Source: Argopecten irradians (taxonomy: Eukaryota > Mollusca > Bivalvia > Pectinida > Pectinidae). From it: 64,000 bases of DNA. Position numbers and translations under genes: made by a program. The stretch lies in NCBI RefSeq assembly GCF_041381155.1, contig NC_091135.1:53891997-53955996 (forward strand), read 5' to 3'. This document shows positions 1 to 11,400 of the stretch, piece after piece; the stretch's first letter is position 1, and the number at the start of each line of letters is the position of its first letter. The notes under the pieces are model-generated. The model saw only the letters and a list, made by a program, of their open reading frames with translations. It was not told the DNA's origin and searched no databases.

Positions 1-231
1 AAAGTATGGGAGAAAAAGAATAAAACATGGGCCTGTCAGGTGGACAGAAATATCTCAATCCTTGTGAAAGATTTTGACCATTAACCCTCAGTAAGCCTTG
101 GGTTGACCAGCCAAAATCTTTCACTTGGGTTGAGATATCCCTGTCCACCTGACAGGCCAATGAAGATTCTATTACTCTCATTGGTAGTAAATAAACATAT
201 TTTTGTGTAAGTAAAACATTGTAGCACATAC

Positions 232-3026
232 GCTGCTTTATCCACAACTTGCTGTGCTGCTTGAAGATCGCCACATCTCAGACAATAGTAGATCATGGCC
301 CAGGTAGGGTGGCCGTCCACTGTCTCGTCCTGGAGGAGAATTGATAAGGAGCAGGATGTTAATCCACAAAGGCAAGACAGGACATATTTCAGCAAAGTAT
401 TAATACAGATTAATGTAGGTTAATGACATCCTAGTGTGTTCAGACTATGGTAGGTATATAACTTTTTGTCTTGAAAGGGTACATATAGACAGATTCAATA
501 TCATTTATCAATTTAATAGATGATTTTTAAGCATTTTAATCTTCAATGTTGAAATACAATATACTATCACTTTCATTCAAAATTGTTTAAGAATGATTTC
601 AATTAAGATGGCTTAAGAATGTATGTTAAAACTAAGCATTAGAACAATTGGTTTTTTTTTTTAATTCTGGCCTCCACAGAATGTCAATACTAATGTTATC
701 TGGAACTTATCCCTCACCTCTAGTCCTCTCATGTTGGGAGGTTTCACGTTAAGGAAGCTACGGACTAAGTTGTAGGTACCTGGGACTCCGCCCAGCTGTG
801 CCTGTTGGAGGTTACCATATATGGTGTTGGTAATATACTTTGTGTACCTGTAATGAGAAATAACCATATATGATGTTGGTGGTATACTTTGTGTACCTGT
901 AATGAGAAATAACCATAAATGGTGTTGGTGACATACTTTTTGTACCTGTCAAGAGAAATAACCATATATGATGTTGGTGATATACTTTGTGTACCTGTAA
1001 TGAGAAATAACCATAAATAGTGTTGGTGATATACTTTGTGTACCTGTAATGAGAAAATACCATATATGGTGTTGGTAATATACTTTGTGTACCTGTAATG
1101 AGAAATAACCATATATGGTGTTGGTAATATACTTTGTGGACCTGTAATGAGAAAATACCATATATGGTGTTGGTGACATACTTTGTGTACCTGTAATGAG
1201 AAATAACCATAAATGGTGTTGGTGATATACTTTGTGTACCTGTAATGAGAAAATAACATATATGGTGTTGGTGATATACTTTGTGTACCTGTAATGAGAA
1301 AATACCATATATGGTGTTGGTGACATACTTTTTGTACCTGTAATGATAAATAACCATATATGATGTTGGTGATTTACTTTGTGGACCTGTAATTTGAAAA
1401 TACCATATATGGTGTTGGTGATATACTTTGTGGACCTGTAATTTGAAAATACCACATATGGTGTTGGTGATATACTTTGTGTACACCATGTGGTATTAGT
1501 GATATATTTTGTGTATCTCTAATGAGAAACGTAATTTGTAATTGTTTAATGCATTGCATACAAATGACCAAGCATAAAAGTTAAATCATTCTTGTATTTC
1601 ATTATCACCCCACTGCATAGAATGTACATAGTAATCCAGTAACAAACACACAGGGTCCCTTCTGAATTCCCCAGAGATTCCAAGTTTCAGGGAAGTCGCT
1701 AGCCTTGTCCATAAAAAGCCACAGAAGTCCTGTGCTTACTGTGATTCCAAGTAGTCCCTAGCCTTGTCCACAAAAGCCATGTGAGTCCTGTAGTCGGAGC
1801 GAGTCTGACTGATGCTACTGGTCGACACAAGGGGCACTTCTACCATACATTTTACCATCTCCCATAGATCTACCACATGCTACAACCGACAAAAACATTT
1901 CAAAATTATATCGAATATATGGCGGCCTTATATCCCTTCAGGACAAATTGTTTCAATAGATAATATTGTAGTAGTTAAGAAACATTGAGACAGTTTTTAG
2001 GAATATCTCCTTTATTTATACATTGTATCTGCAGATTAAGCACTAAATATTACTTTCAAGCTTAAGTATCTCATTAAAACAGGACACAAGACGATCATAC
2101 CTATAAATATCACGTTACAAAGTGTTTTTGTCAGTACCAGTTAAAATGTATAAACAAAAGTTATAGAAATAATTATAGAAGGGAATTGTGTCCTGTATCT
2201 CCTCCATACCTTGTCATCCAGTTTCTTTGCCACATCCAGGAACATATCCACAAGACAAGGCCTCAGACTGCCCTGTACAATATGTTCGTTGTACTGGAAT
2301 ACCTAAACAATAAAATAGACTGACAGTTTAATCTCCTCAGAGGAAAACAGTCATAAAATTCACGATTTATTTCAGTAATTTAATGTCTGATATTTTTTAC
2401 ACTAATCCTTGAGTTTCTGGGACATGAACATGATTAATTTACAATGTCAGTTGTTCTTCAGCCATTGAAATTTATTACATCTCCATAAATTTGGTAAAGC
2501 AGTTTTGGATAAATTGAAAACATAGAAAGTTTACAAATGCACAACAGACTATACATGCATGATGACAATAGGCAGAAGGCAATTTGAGGAGGAAACTAGA
2601 GATTTTATCTTGAATGATCTGTATATGACTTTGTGTTCAAGCTTCAATATTTCATCAGTTAAACTAATAGCTAAACAATTATACTTTATTACTGTACATT
2701 GATTTAAGATATCTCAATAGATTTTAAGTGCAATACCTGGTACTATTTTTGATTCTTTCTTTTGCAATGATCATTTCATGATTTAAAAGGGATTAAAAAT
2801 TTTGGACTGCGTACAGATTCTAACCATAGATGTACGAATATTTCCATGAATAATTCTTCACACTTTTGAATATTTTTCAAGACTATGTATGATATTAATA
2901 CAATACATGTTTGACAAAACACAACAGGCATCAATAAAGATATACACATACCTGTCTGGCATATGCAGCTTCTATGTTGTCTAGACTACTACGGCCCTGC
3001 ATATTGACTGGATCGGCAAGGAAACT
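232..3026 (-). CDS. NUP93: NUP93 exons 5-9, duplicate copy (partial)
   Basis: Five exons on the minus strand repeat those of the main gene: 2952-3026, 2210-2302, 1740-1879, 718-847 and 232-329, in transcription order. All have AG/GT borders and the same coding phases as 11193-11267, 10451-10543, 9981-10120, 8959-9088 and 8474-8571. No coding difference was seen in the exons checked. Exons 1-4 have no duplicate here, so this copy cannot make a protein from its own start. If the duplication is an assembly artefact, this is simply the same gene and its real continuation lies to the left of the window. It should not be counted as a paralogue. Confidence 0.85.
811..1535. repeat. 49-bp minisatellite, left copy
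   Basis: Unit starts marked by ACCATA fall at 814, 863, 912 and 961, exactly 49 bp apart, and about 14 units follow before the array decays near 1500. On the minus strand each unit reads a pyrimidine-rich stretch, ATTACAG, then GTACACAAAG, which is the intron-exon junction of NUP93 exon 8. It is the same array as at 9052-9776. Long reading frames through it reflect a unit without stop codons, not a gene. Confidence 0.95.
1673..1729 (-). repeat. Degenerate copy of the NUP93 exon 7 end (left copy)
   Basis: This stretch repeats, with changes, the coding end of the adjacent exon (1740-1790): the GCTAGCCTTGTCCA core and the AGAAGTCCTGTG/TGAGTCCTGTAG segment occur in both. It lies just inside the intron, downstream of the donor on the minus strand, and looks like a decayed local duplication of the exon border. 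The right copy carries the same thing at 9914-9970. Confidence 0.6.
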
Positions 3027-3045
3027 CTGTAAATACAAATATTAG

Positions 3046-4391
3046 CAGGGTTCACACCAGCTTTTTAAATTCTGTCGCCAAAATTTTCGCCAAAGTGAAA
3101 TTTCTTTCGCCAAATAAGATTTTTTGGAGGAGCCACAATAAAGAAATGTAAATTTGATTGTTGAAATGAATAATTATCTCCCTAAATGTTAGTTTACGTT
3201 TCGATAAGTATGGAAATGTATTGATTAAACAAACACGAATGAAAGGTTTCATTTTAAGGATGTATCATTTAGTAGAAATCTTTCTAAGCATTTTTTTTTC
3301 TACAGATTAAAAAATATGAACATTAATTTATTGAATTTCATACCTACATTACAGATATTCTTTAAATCAATCCCCAATAATTATACTCAAAATAGGTGAT
3401 TAATTATAACAACATTGAAAGCGAAATTTTATTATTTTGATTTATTTAAAATAATTCTGATTTTTTTTGGCTGTAAAAACGCCTGTGCACTGACAGCACT
3501 TATATTAAAAATGTGTTGATTTTTTTAAAATCCTAATATTATTGTTGATTTTTTTTTTAAATCCTAATATTATTAGTATTATTTAATGGATAAATCATAT
3601 TTCTTAAAATCGTAATTTGTTGAGGTTTGGAACTTGAAAAAGAAAACTATGTGTTAATTTTCATTTTCTTGGTGTTTAATGTTGAAAAATATGAACGAAA
3701 ATCCGGAATTTATTGACTTCCGGTTCCAGATATTAGTGTTGACTGTTTCTTACCGCAAGCAACAAATGCCAAAATGGGCAGAGCAATGAAGCCATGTGTA
3801 CTCAAGTCGATCCTTGTCTGACTTTGCATTCAAAGACATCAGGTCTATGTTAAAATGGTTTTGGATATGGACTAGTATGTGATCAATGATTTTCACCACG
3901 CTTTGTTTTGATCTTTTGTGGATCGATTGGTATAATTTGTCCAACTTAGAGCTTCTCGGTAAGGCTGTAAACATAGCTTCCAGTTTGAACGGCTATACTG
4001 ATAATCGGCCGAGTAGAGTAACTGTTGTTTGTGTAAACAAACTCGACACGTTGGTCACTGTGGGTTGCCCTCTGGTAATTGACAGCTTAGCATGCTAGCC
4101 TAAGCTACCCAAGGTCCTGAACACTAATTAATAAGACATACCTGGACTGTACAAATTACCTGGATTCAGATCCAATATCTAAATCCTGTACACAACTATG
4201 ATATTAATGGTGAAGCAGATACTGAAAGCACATGGCTCTCAATTTTGGAATAAATGGGTCAGATTTAGTCTAGTCGGTGCCTGCCCAGAAAAAATCGCTT
4301 CAAAAGTCCCATAATATTATCGGGCCACTCAGAAAATATTTATTTTCCGCAGTGAATGCGAGCAGTTGGCGACCTGCTTTCGTGAACCCAG
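3046..4391. mobile_element. TIR element with TCGCCAAA motifs, left (degraded) copy
   Basis: This is the counterpart of the element at 11287-12474. The left end CAGGGTTCACACCAGC and the flanking ATTAG are intact. The right end at about 4380-4391 is corrupted by insertions. The copy is about 150 bp longer than its twin because of scattered extra bases, which fits consensus errors at a contig end. Confidence 0.65.
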
Positions 4392-4499
4392 ATTATTATT
4401 ATACGCACATCCTATCTGAGGATTACTATTGGCAGTAATCTCTGTAAGTACCAGTAACATATGATATATGCACCATCTTCAGTTTATATGGCTGTACAG

Positions 4500-7010
4500 T
4501 TCACATAAATATAGGCATACTAATAGACAGCCAGGTGAAGTTCGCCCCCCGCGCTGGTTGGTGAGAACGGTTAATGAGTTGTGGAGAATAGTCTAAGGGT
4601 TATAACACCCTATTTATACCAGCTGCAGTGAAAAGCAGAGCCCACGTGTGCCTCCTGGTGGGATATAAGGTGATGAGGGTTGTGGAATGTCTTAATATCT
4701 TTATTTTTGGATTGCGGGGGAGGGTGGTGAGGGGATGGGGTTAACATCCCTAATTTAACAGCCCAGATGAAGGGCGACCTATCCATGTGTGAATCGTCCT
4801 ATAGGGTTTACATTCCTAATTAACATGCACCAGTGAAGGGGGTCCTTCCATGTGTGAAATCGTCTGAGGTTTTACAGCAACCCTATTGTAACAGGCCAGT
4901 GAAAGAGCGGCCTCCCCTGTAGCGGATATGTGAGTGATGGTCGTGTGTATGTCTATGGATTTTTACATCCTATTAACAGCGCAAGTGAAGAGGGGCCTGC
5001 CCCTGTGCGAATGTCTTATGGTTTTGACATCCGTTACTTAACCTAGCTCAGTGAAGGGGGTGGCCTCTCCCATGGTTGGAAATGTTCTTATAAGTTTTAC
5101 ATCCTATTAATGCAGAGATACAAGTGAAAGGGGTCTCCCCTGTGCGAATGTCTATGGTTTTACATCCTATTAACAGCCAATGAAAGGGGCCTTCCCTGTG
5201 GGCAATGGATAGTGTGTGAAGTCTATGTTTTACATCCTATTAACAGCCTGTGAAGGCGGCCTTCCATGTGTGAATGTCTATAGTTTTATATCCTATTAAC
5301 AGCCAGTGAAAGAGGCCTCCTGTGTGAATGTCTATGGTTTTTACATCCTATTAACAGCCAATGAAGGGGGCCTTCCATTGTGAATGTCTATAGTTTTATA
5401 TCCTATTAACAGCCAGTGTAGGCGGGGTTCCATGTGTGAATGTCTATAGTTTTACATCCTATTAACAGACAGTGAAGGGGGCCTTCCCTGTGGAAAATGT
5501 ATGGCATTCTCTCATGTGTGAATGTCTATAGTTTTATATCCTATTAACAGCCAGTGAAGGGGGCCTTCCCTGTGTGAATGTCTATAGTTTATATCCTATT
5601 AACACTGAAGGCCTCCATGTGTGAATGTCTATGATTTTACATCCTATTAACAGCCAGTGAAGGGGCCTTCATTGAGTGTGTGTGAATGTCTATGATTTAC
5701 ATCCTATTAACAGCCTGTGAAGGCGGCCTTCCAGGTGTGTGAATGTCTATAGTTTTATATCCTATTAACAGCCAGTGAAAGAGGCCTCCCCTGTGTGAAA
5801 ATGTGATGAGGTGTGTAATGTCTATGATTTTTACATCCTATTAACAGCCAATGAAGGGGGCCTTCCATGTGTGAATGTCTATAGTTTTACATCCTATTAA
5901 CAGCCAGTGAAGGCAGGGTGGTTCCATGTGTGAATGTCTATAGTTTTACATCCTATTAACAGCAGTGAAGGGGGCCTTCCTGTGTGAATGTCTATAGTTT
6001 TACATCCTATTAACAGCCAATGAAAGGGGGCCTTCCATGTGGGAATGTCAATAGTTTTATATCCTATTAACAGCCAGTGAAGGGGGCCTTCCATGTCTGT
6101 TACATGTCATATAGTTTTTTATATCCTATTAACAGCCAGTGAAGGGGGGCCTTCCATGTGTGGTTTGTTTTTTTATTTGTTTTTTTTTTTTTTTTTGTGT
6201 TTTTTTTTTGGTTTTGTGTTTTGGTTTTGTTTTTTTTTTTTGTTTTTATCCTAGTTTTGTTTGGTTTGTTTTTTTTTTTTGGTGTGGTTGTTTTTTTTGT
6301 TTGTGTTTTTGTTTTTTGTTGTTTTAACAGCCAGCGATGAGGCAGCCTTCCATGTGAGCAATGTGATGTGGTGTGTGAATGTCTATGGTTTTACATCCTA
6401 TTAAACTTAGCCGGTGAAGGCGGCCTGCTCCCTGTGGGAAATGTGTTATGAGGTGTGTGAATGTCTATAGTTTTATATCCTATTCAACAGCCAGTGAAGG
6501 TTGCCCTCCCCTGCGGAAAATGTGATCGAGTGTGTGTAAATGTCTATGATTTTTACATCCTATTTAACAGCCAATGAAGGGGGCCTTCCATGTGTGAATG
6601 TCTATAGTTTTACATCCTATTAACAGCCAGTGAAGGCAGCCTCACCCCCTGTGGGAAATGTGATGAGGTGTGTGAATGTCTATGATTTTTACATCCTATT
6701 AACAGCTAATGAAGGGGGGCCTTCCATGTGTGAATGTCTATAGTTTTACATCCTATTAACAGCCAGTGAAGGGGCCTTCCATGTGTGAATGTCTATAGTT
6801 TTACATCCTATTAACAGCCAGTGAAGGGGGGCCTTCCATGTGTGAATGTCTATAGTTTTACATCCTATTAAACAGACAGTGAAGGGGGGGCCTTCCATGT
6901 ATGAATGTCTATAGTTTTATATCCTATTAACAGCCAGTGAAGGGGGCCTTCCCTGTGGGCAATGTCTATGGTTTTAAATACTATTAACAGCCAGTGAAGG
7001 CGGCCTTGAT
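4500..7010. repeat. 55/74-bp satellite, left (noisy) copy
   Basis: This tandem array has the repeating core CCTATTAACAGCCAGTGAAG and corresponds to 12585-14335. It is about 750 bp longer here. Extra single bases and short insertions break up almost every unit between 4500 and 5300. A T/G-only stretch of about 160 bp (about 6165-6327) replaces a few bases of the right copy. No gene is present. Confidence 0.85.
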
Positions 7011-8060
7011 CACGTTTATAGCAATACATACAATGACAAGAGATCCCAGAGGGAATCTTGGCGCCCACCAAAGAATGATCTATATCTGACAAAGGAAAGA
7101 TGGATCTTTTCTCTACTTTTTTAAACTTTTTCAAACATACTACATATAAAATTTTGCTTTCAGTGCCTTTTGAGAAATAGCGGTAACAAACTTCAACTAT
7201 CAAAATCCAAGATGACTCCTTGGTGGCCATCTTGTTGATCAATCGGTCCCAAATCACAATATGCACAACTAGGGCCCTAGGGGAACCTACAATATGAATT
7301 TTGAGACAGATCCCTTCAGTACTATTTCTGACAAAATAGCGATAACAAACTTTGAATAACAAAATCCAAGATGGCTGCCTGGCGGCCATCTTGTTAACAT
7401 GCCGATCGGTCCCAAAATGCAATATGGCACAACAAGGTCCCTAGGGGAACCTACATATGAAATTTGAGACAGATCCCTTCAGTACTATCTGAGAAATAGC
7501 CATAACAAACTTTAACTATCGAAATCCAAGATGGCGGATCGCCTGGCAGCCATCTTGTTTCACCGATCGTGTCATCCCAAAATGCAATATACACAACTAG
7601 GTCCCTAGGGGAAACTTACATATGAATTTTGAGACTAGTATCCCTTCAGTACTATCTGAGAAATAATGCCATAACAAACTTTGAATAACAAAATCCAAGA
7701 TGGCGGCCTGGCAGCCATCTTGTTCACCGATTGTTTCCAAAATGCAATATGCACAGACAAGGTCCCTAGGGGAACCTACATATGAAATTTGAGACAGATC
7801 CCTTCAGTACTAATCTGAAGAAATAGCTATAACAGAACTTAACTATCGAAAATCTCAAGTATGGCGTGCCTGGCAGCCATCTTGTTCACAATTCGATCGT
7901 GCAGCATTCCCAAAAGTGCAATATACACAACTAGGTCCCTAGGGGAACCTATATATGAAATTTTGAAACAGATCCCTTCAGTACTATCTGAGAAATAGCC
8001 ATAACAAACTTTAAAAACTATCGAAATCCAAGATGGCTGCCTGGCGGCCATCTTGTTTCC
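7011..8060. repeat. 155-bp satellite, left copy, cut by the gap
   Basis: The units carry AATCCAAGATGGC and GCCATCTTGTT in inverted orientation, with GGTCCCTAGGGGAACCTA between units, as at 14336-15920. The array stops abruptly at the run of Ns. Insertions relative to the right copy continue throughout. Confidence 0.9.
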
Positions 8061-8070
8061 NNNNNNNNNN
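8061..8070. other. Assembly gap (10 N)
   Basis: Ten consecutive Ns separate the two copies of the NUP93 3' region. The sequence to the left ends within a satellite; the sequence to the right restarts in unique DNA upstream of the duplicated start. A fixed short N run is typical of a join of unknown size made by scaffolding. Confidence 0.98.
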
Positions 8071-8154
8071 AATTCATCCTACAGTAACACAGATTGTGTA
8101 AATTCCTCTTTATCCCCAATACTGAAAACAAATTATTCTATCTAATGTTATGAA

Positions 8155-8402
8155 TGTCAGCTCACATGCGCTAGACAGTGACGTCATCAATACATGTAGC
8201 GACCATTTTTACGAACAGAGACATTCTGCACAATTTCTTGTAAAAGTATGGGAGAAAAAGAATAAAACATGGGCCTGTCAGGTGGACAGAAATATCTCAA
8301 TCCTTGTGAAAGATTTTGACCATTAACCCTCAGTAAGCCTTGGGTTGACCAGCCAAAATCTTTCACTTGGGTTGAGATATCCCTGTCCACCTGACAGGCC
8401 AA
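8155..8402. mobile_element. Inverted-repeat element (GGGCCTGTCAGGTGGACA family)
   Basis: Arms at about 8271-8318 and 8355-8401 are imperfect inverted repeats containing GGGCCTGTCAGGTGGACA and TCCACCTGACAGGCC. The outer part includes GACGTCATCAATACATG. The same pieces in the same order occur at 39286-39950, so this is a dispersed non-autonomous repeat. The left copy (1-160) is cut by the window edge. It lies about 70 bp from NUP93 exon 9, on the donor side. Confidence 0.65.
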
Positions 8403-8473
8403 TGAAGATTCTATTACTCTCATTGGTAGTAAATAAACATATTTTTGTGTAAGTAAAACATTGTAGCACATAC

Positions 8474-11400
8474 GCTGCTTTATCCACAACTTGCTGTGCT
8501 GCTTGAAGATCGCCACATCTCAGACAATAGTAGATCATGGCCCAGGTAGGGTGGCCGTCCACTGTCTCGTCCTGGAGGAGAATTGATAAGGAGCAGGATG
8601 TTAATCCACAAAGGCAAGACAGGACATATTTCAGCAAAGTATTAATACAGATTAATGTAGGTTAATGACATCCTAGTGTGTTCAGACTATGGTAGGTATA
8701 TAACTTTTTGTCTTGAAAGGGTACATATAGACAGATTCAATATCATTTATCAATTTAATAGATGATTTTTAAGCATTTTAATCTTCAATGTTGAAATACA
8801 ATATACTATCACTTTCATTCAAAATTGTTTAAGAATGATTTCAATTAAGATGGCTTAAGAATGTATGTTAAAACTAAGCATTAGAACAATTGGTTTTTTT
8901 TTTAATTCTGGCCTCCACAGAATGTCAATACTAATGTTATCTGGAACTTATCCCTCACCTCTAGTCCTCTCATGTTGGGAGGTTTCACGTTAAGGAAGCT
9001 ACGGACTAAGTTGTAGGTACCTGGGACTCCGCCCAGCTGTGCCTGTTGGAGGTTACCATATATGGTGTTGGTAATATACTTTGTGTACCTGTAATGAGAA
9101 ATAACCATATATGATGTTGGTGGTATACTTTGTGTACCTGTAATGAGAAATAACCATAAATGGTGTTGGTGACATACTTTTTGTACCTGTCAAGAGAAAT
9201 AACCATATATGATGTTGGTGATATACTTTGTGTACCTGTAATGAGAAATAACCATAAATAGTGTTGGTGATATACTTTGTGTACCTGTAATGAGAAAATA
9301 CCATATATGGTGTTGGTAATATACTTTGTGTACCTGTAATGAGAAATAACCATATATGGTGTTGGTAATATACTTTGTGGACCTGTAATGAGAAAATACC
9401 ATATATGGTGTTGGTGACATACTTTGTGTACCTGTAATGAGAAATAACCATAAATGGTGTTGGTGATATACTTTGTGTACCTGTAATGAGAAAATAACAT
9501 ATATGGTGTTGGTGATATACTTTGTGTACCTGTAATGAGAAAATACCATATATGGTGTTGGTGACATACTTTTTGTACCTGTAATGATAAATAACCATAT
9601 ATGATGTTGGTGATTTACTTTGTGGACCTGTAATTTGAAAATACCATATATGGTGTTGGTGATATACTTTGTGGACCTGTAATTTGAAAATACCACATAT
9701 GGTGTTGGTGATATACTTTGTGTACACCATGTGGTATTAGTGATATATTTTGTGTATCTCTAATGAGAAACGTAATTTGTAATTGTTTAATGCATTGCAT
9801 ACAAATGACCAAGCATAAAAGTTAAATCATTCTTGTATTTCATTATCACCCCACTGCATAGAATGTACATAGTAATCCAGTAACAAACACACAGGGTCCC
9901 TTCTGAATTCCCCAGAGATTCCAAGTTTCAGGGAAGTCGCTAGCCTTGTCCATAAAAAGCCACAGAAGTCCTGTGCTTACTGTGATTCCAAGTAGTCCCT
10001 AGCCTTGTCCACAAAAGCCATGTGAGTCCTGTAGTCGGAGCGAGTCTGACTGATGCTACTGGTCGACACAAGGGGCACTTCTACCATACATTTTACCATC
10101 TCCCATAGATCTACCACATGCTACAACCGACAAAAACATTTCAAAATTATATCGAATATATGGCGGCCTTATATCCCTTCAGGACAAATTGTTTCAATAG
10201 ATAATATTGTAGTAGTTAAGAAACATTGAGACAGTTTTTAGGAATATCTCCTTTATTTATACATTGTATCTGCAGATTAAGCACTAAATATTACTTTCAA
10301 GCTTAAGTATCTCATTAAAACAGGACACAAGACGATCATACCTATAAATATCACGTTACAAAGTGTTTTTGTCAGTACCAGTTAAAATGTATAAACAAAA
10401 GTTATAGAAATAATTATAGAAGGGAATTGTGTCCTGTATCTCCTCCATACCTTGTCATCCAGTTTCTTTGCCACATCCAGGAACATATCCACAAGACAAG
10501 GCCTCAGACTGCCCTGTACAATATGTTCGTTGTACTGGAATACCTAAACAATAAAATAGACTGACAGTTTAATCTCCTCAGAGGAAAACAGTCATAAAAT
10601 TCACGATTTATTTCAGTAATTTAATGTCTGATATTTTTTACACTAATCCTTGAGTTTCTGGGACATGAACATGATTAATTTACAATGTCAGTTGTTCTTC
10701 AGCCATTGAAATTTATTACATCTCCATAAATTTGGTAAAGCAGTTTTGGATAAATTGAAAACATAGAAAGTTTACAAATGCACAACAGACTATACATGCA
10801 TGATGACAATAGGCAGAAGGCAATTTGAGGAGGAAACTAGAGATTTTATCTTGAATGATCTGTATATGACTTTGTGTTCAAGCTTCAATATTTCATCAGT
10901 TAAACTAATAGCTAAACAATTATACTTTATTACTGTACATTGATTTAAGATATCTCAATAGATTTTAAGTGCAATACCTGGTACTATTTTTGATTCTTTC
11001 TTTTGCAATGATCATTTCATGATTTAAAAGGGATTAAAAATTTTGGACTGCGTACAGATTCTAACCATAGATGTACGAATATTTCCATGAATAATTCTTC
11101 ACACTTTTGAATATTTTTCAAGACTATGTATGATATTAATACAATACATGTTTGACAAAACACAACAGGCATCAATAAAGATATACACATACCTGTCTGG
11201 CATATGCAGCTTCTATGTTGTCTAGACTACTACGGCCCTGCATATTGACTGGATCGGCAAGGAAACTCTGTAAATACAAATATTAGCAGGGTTCACACCA
11301 GCTTTTTAAATTCTGTCGCCAAAATTTTCGCCAAAGTGAAATTTCTTTCGCCAAATAAGATTTTTTGGAGCCAAATAAAGAAATGTAAATTTGATTGTTG

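Larger units (their letters stand above)
1..8060. repeat. Second copy of 8243-15340 (probable false duplication)
   Basis: Base 1 matches base 8243, and the two tracts run almost identically for more than 3.6 kb; the offset is 8242, becoming 8241 after a one-base change in a T run near 660. Introns, minisatellite and NUP93 exons are all repeated in the same order. From about 3.7 kb the left copy carries many small insertions absent from the right copy. It ends at 8060, inside the 155-bp satellite that reaches 15.34 kb in the right copy, and is followed at once by Ns. The right copy begins 172 bases upstream of the matching start, as an overlapping contig would. This is more likely unmerged overlapping contigs or haplotigs than a real tandem duplication. 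Confidence 0.85.

Noticed and set aside
765..1489. Long minus-strand reading frames (164-225 codons) rich in [18 protein letters not shown] repeats
   Set aside because: They run through the 49-bp minisatellite, whose unit has no stops in several frames. Only the first unit, as the edge of NUP93 exon 8, is supported as coding.
6139..6340. Plus-strand frames of almost only Phe, Val, Cys and Leu
   Set aside because: They come from the T/G-only block, which is absent from the right copy and probably a consensus error.
1..8060. True NUP93 partial paralogue
   Set aside because: Near-identity of introns and repeats, an adjoining N gap, and overlap geometry favour an assembly artefact.
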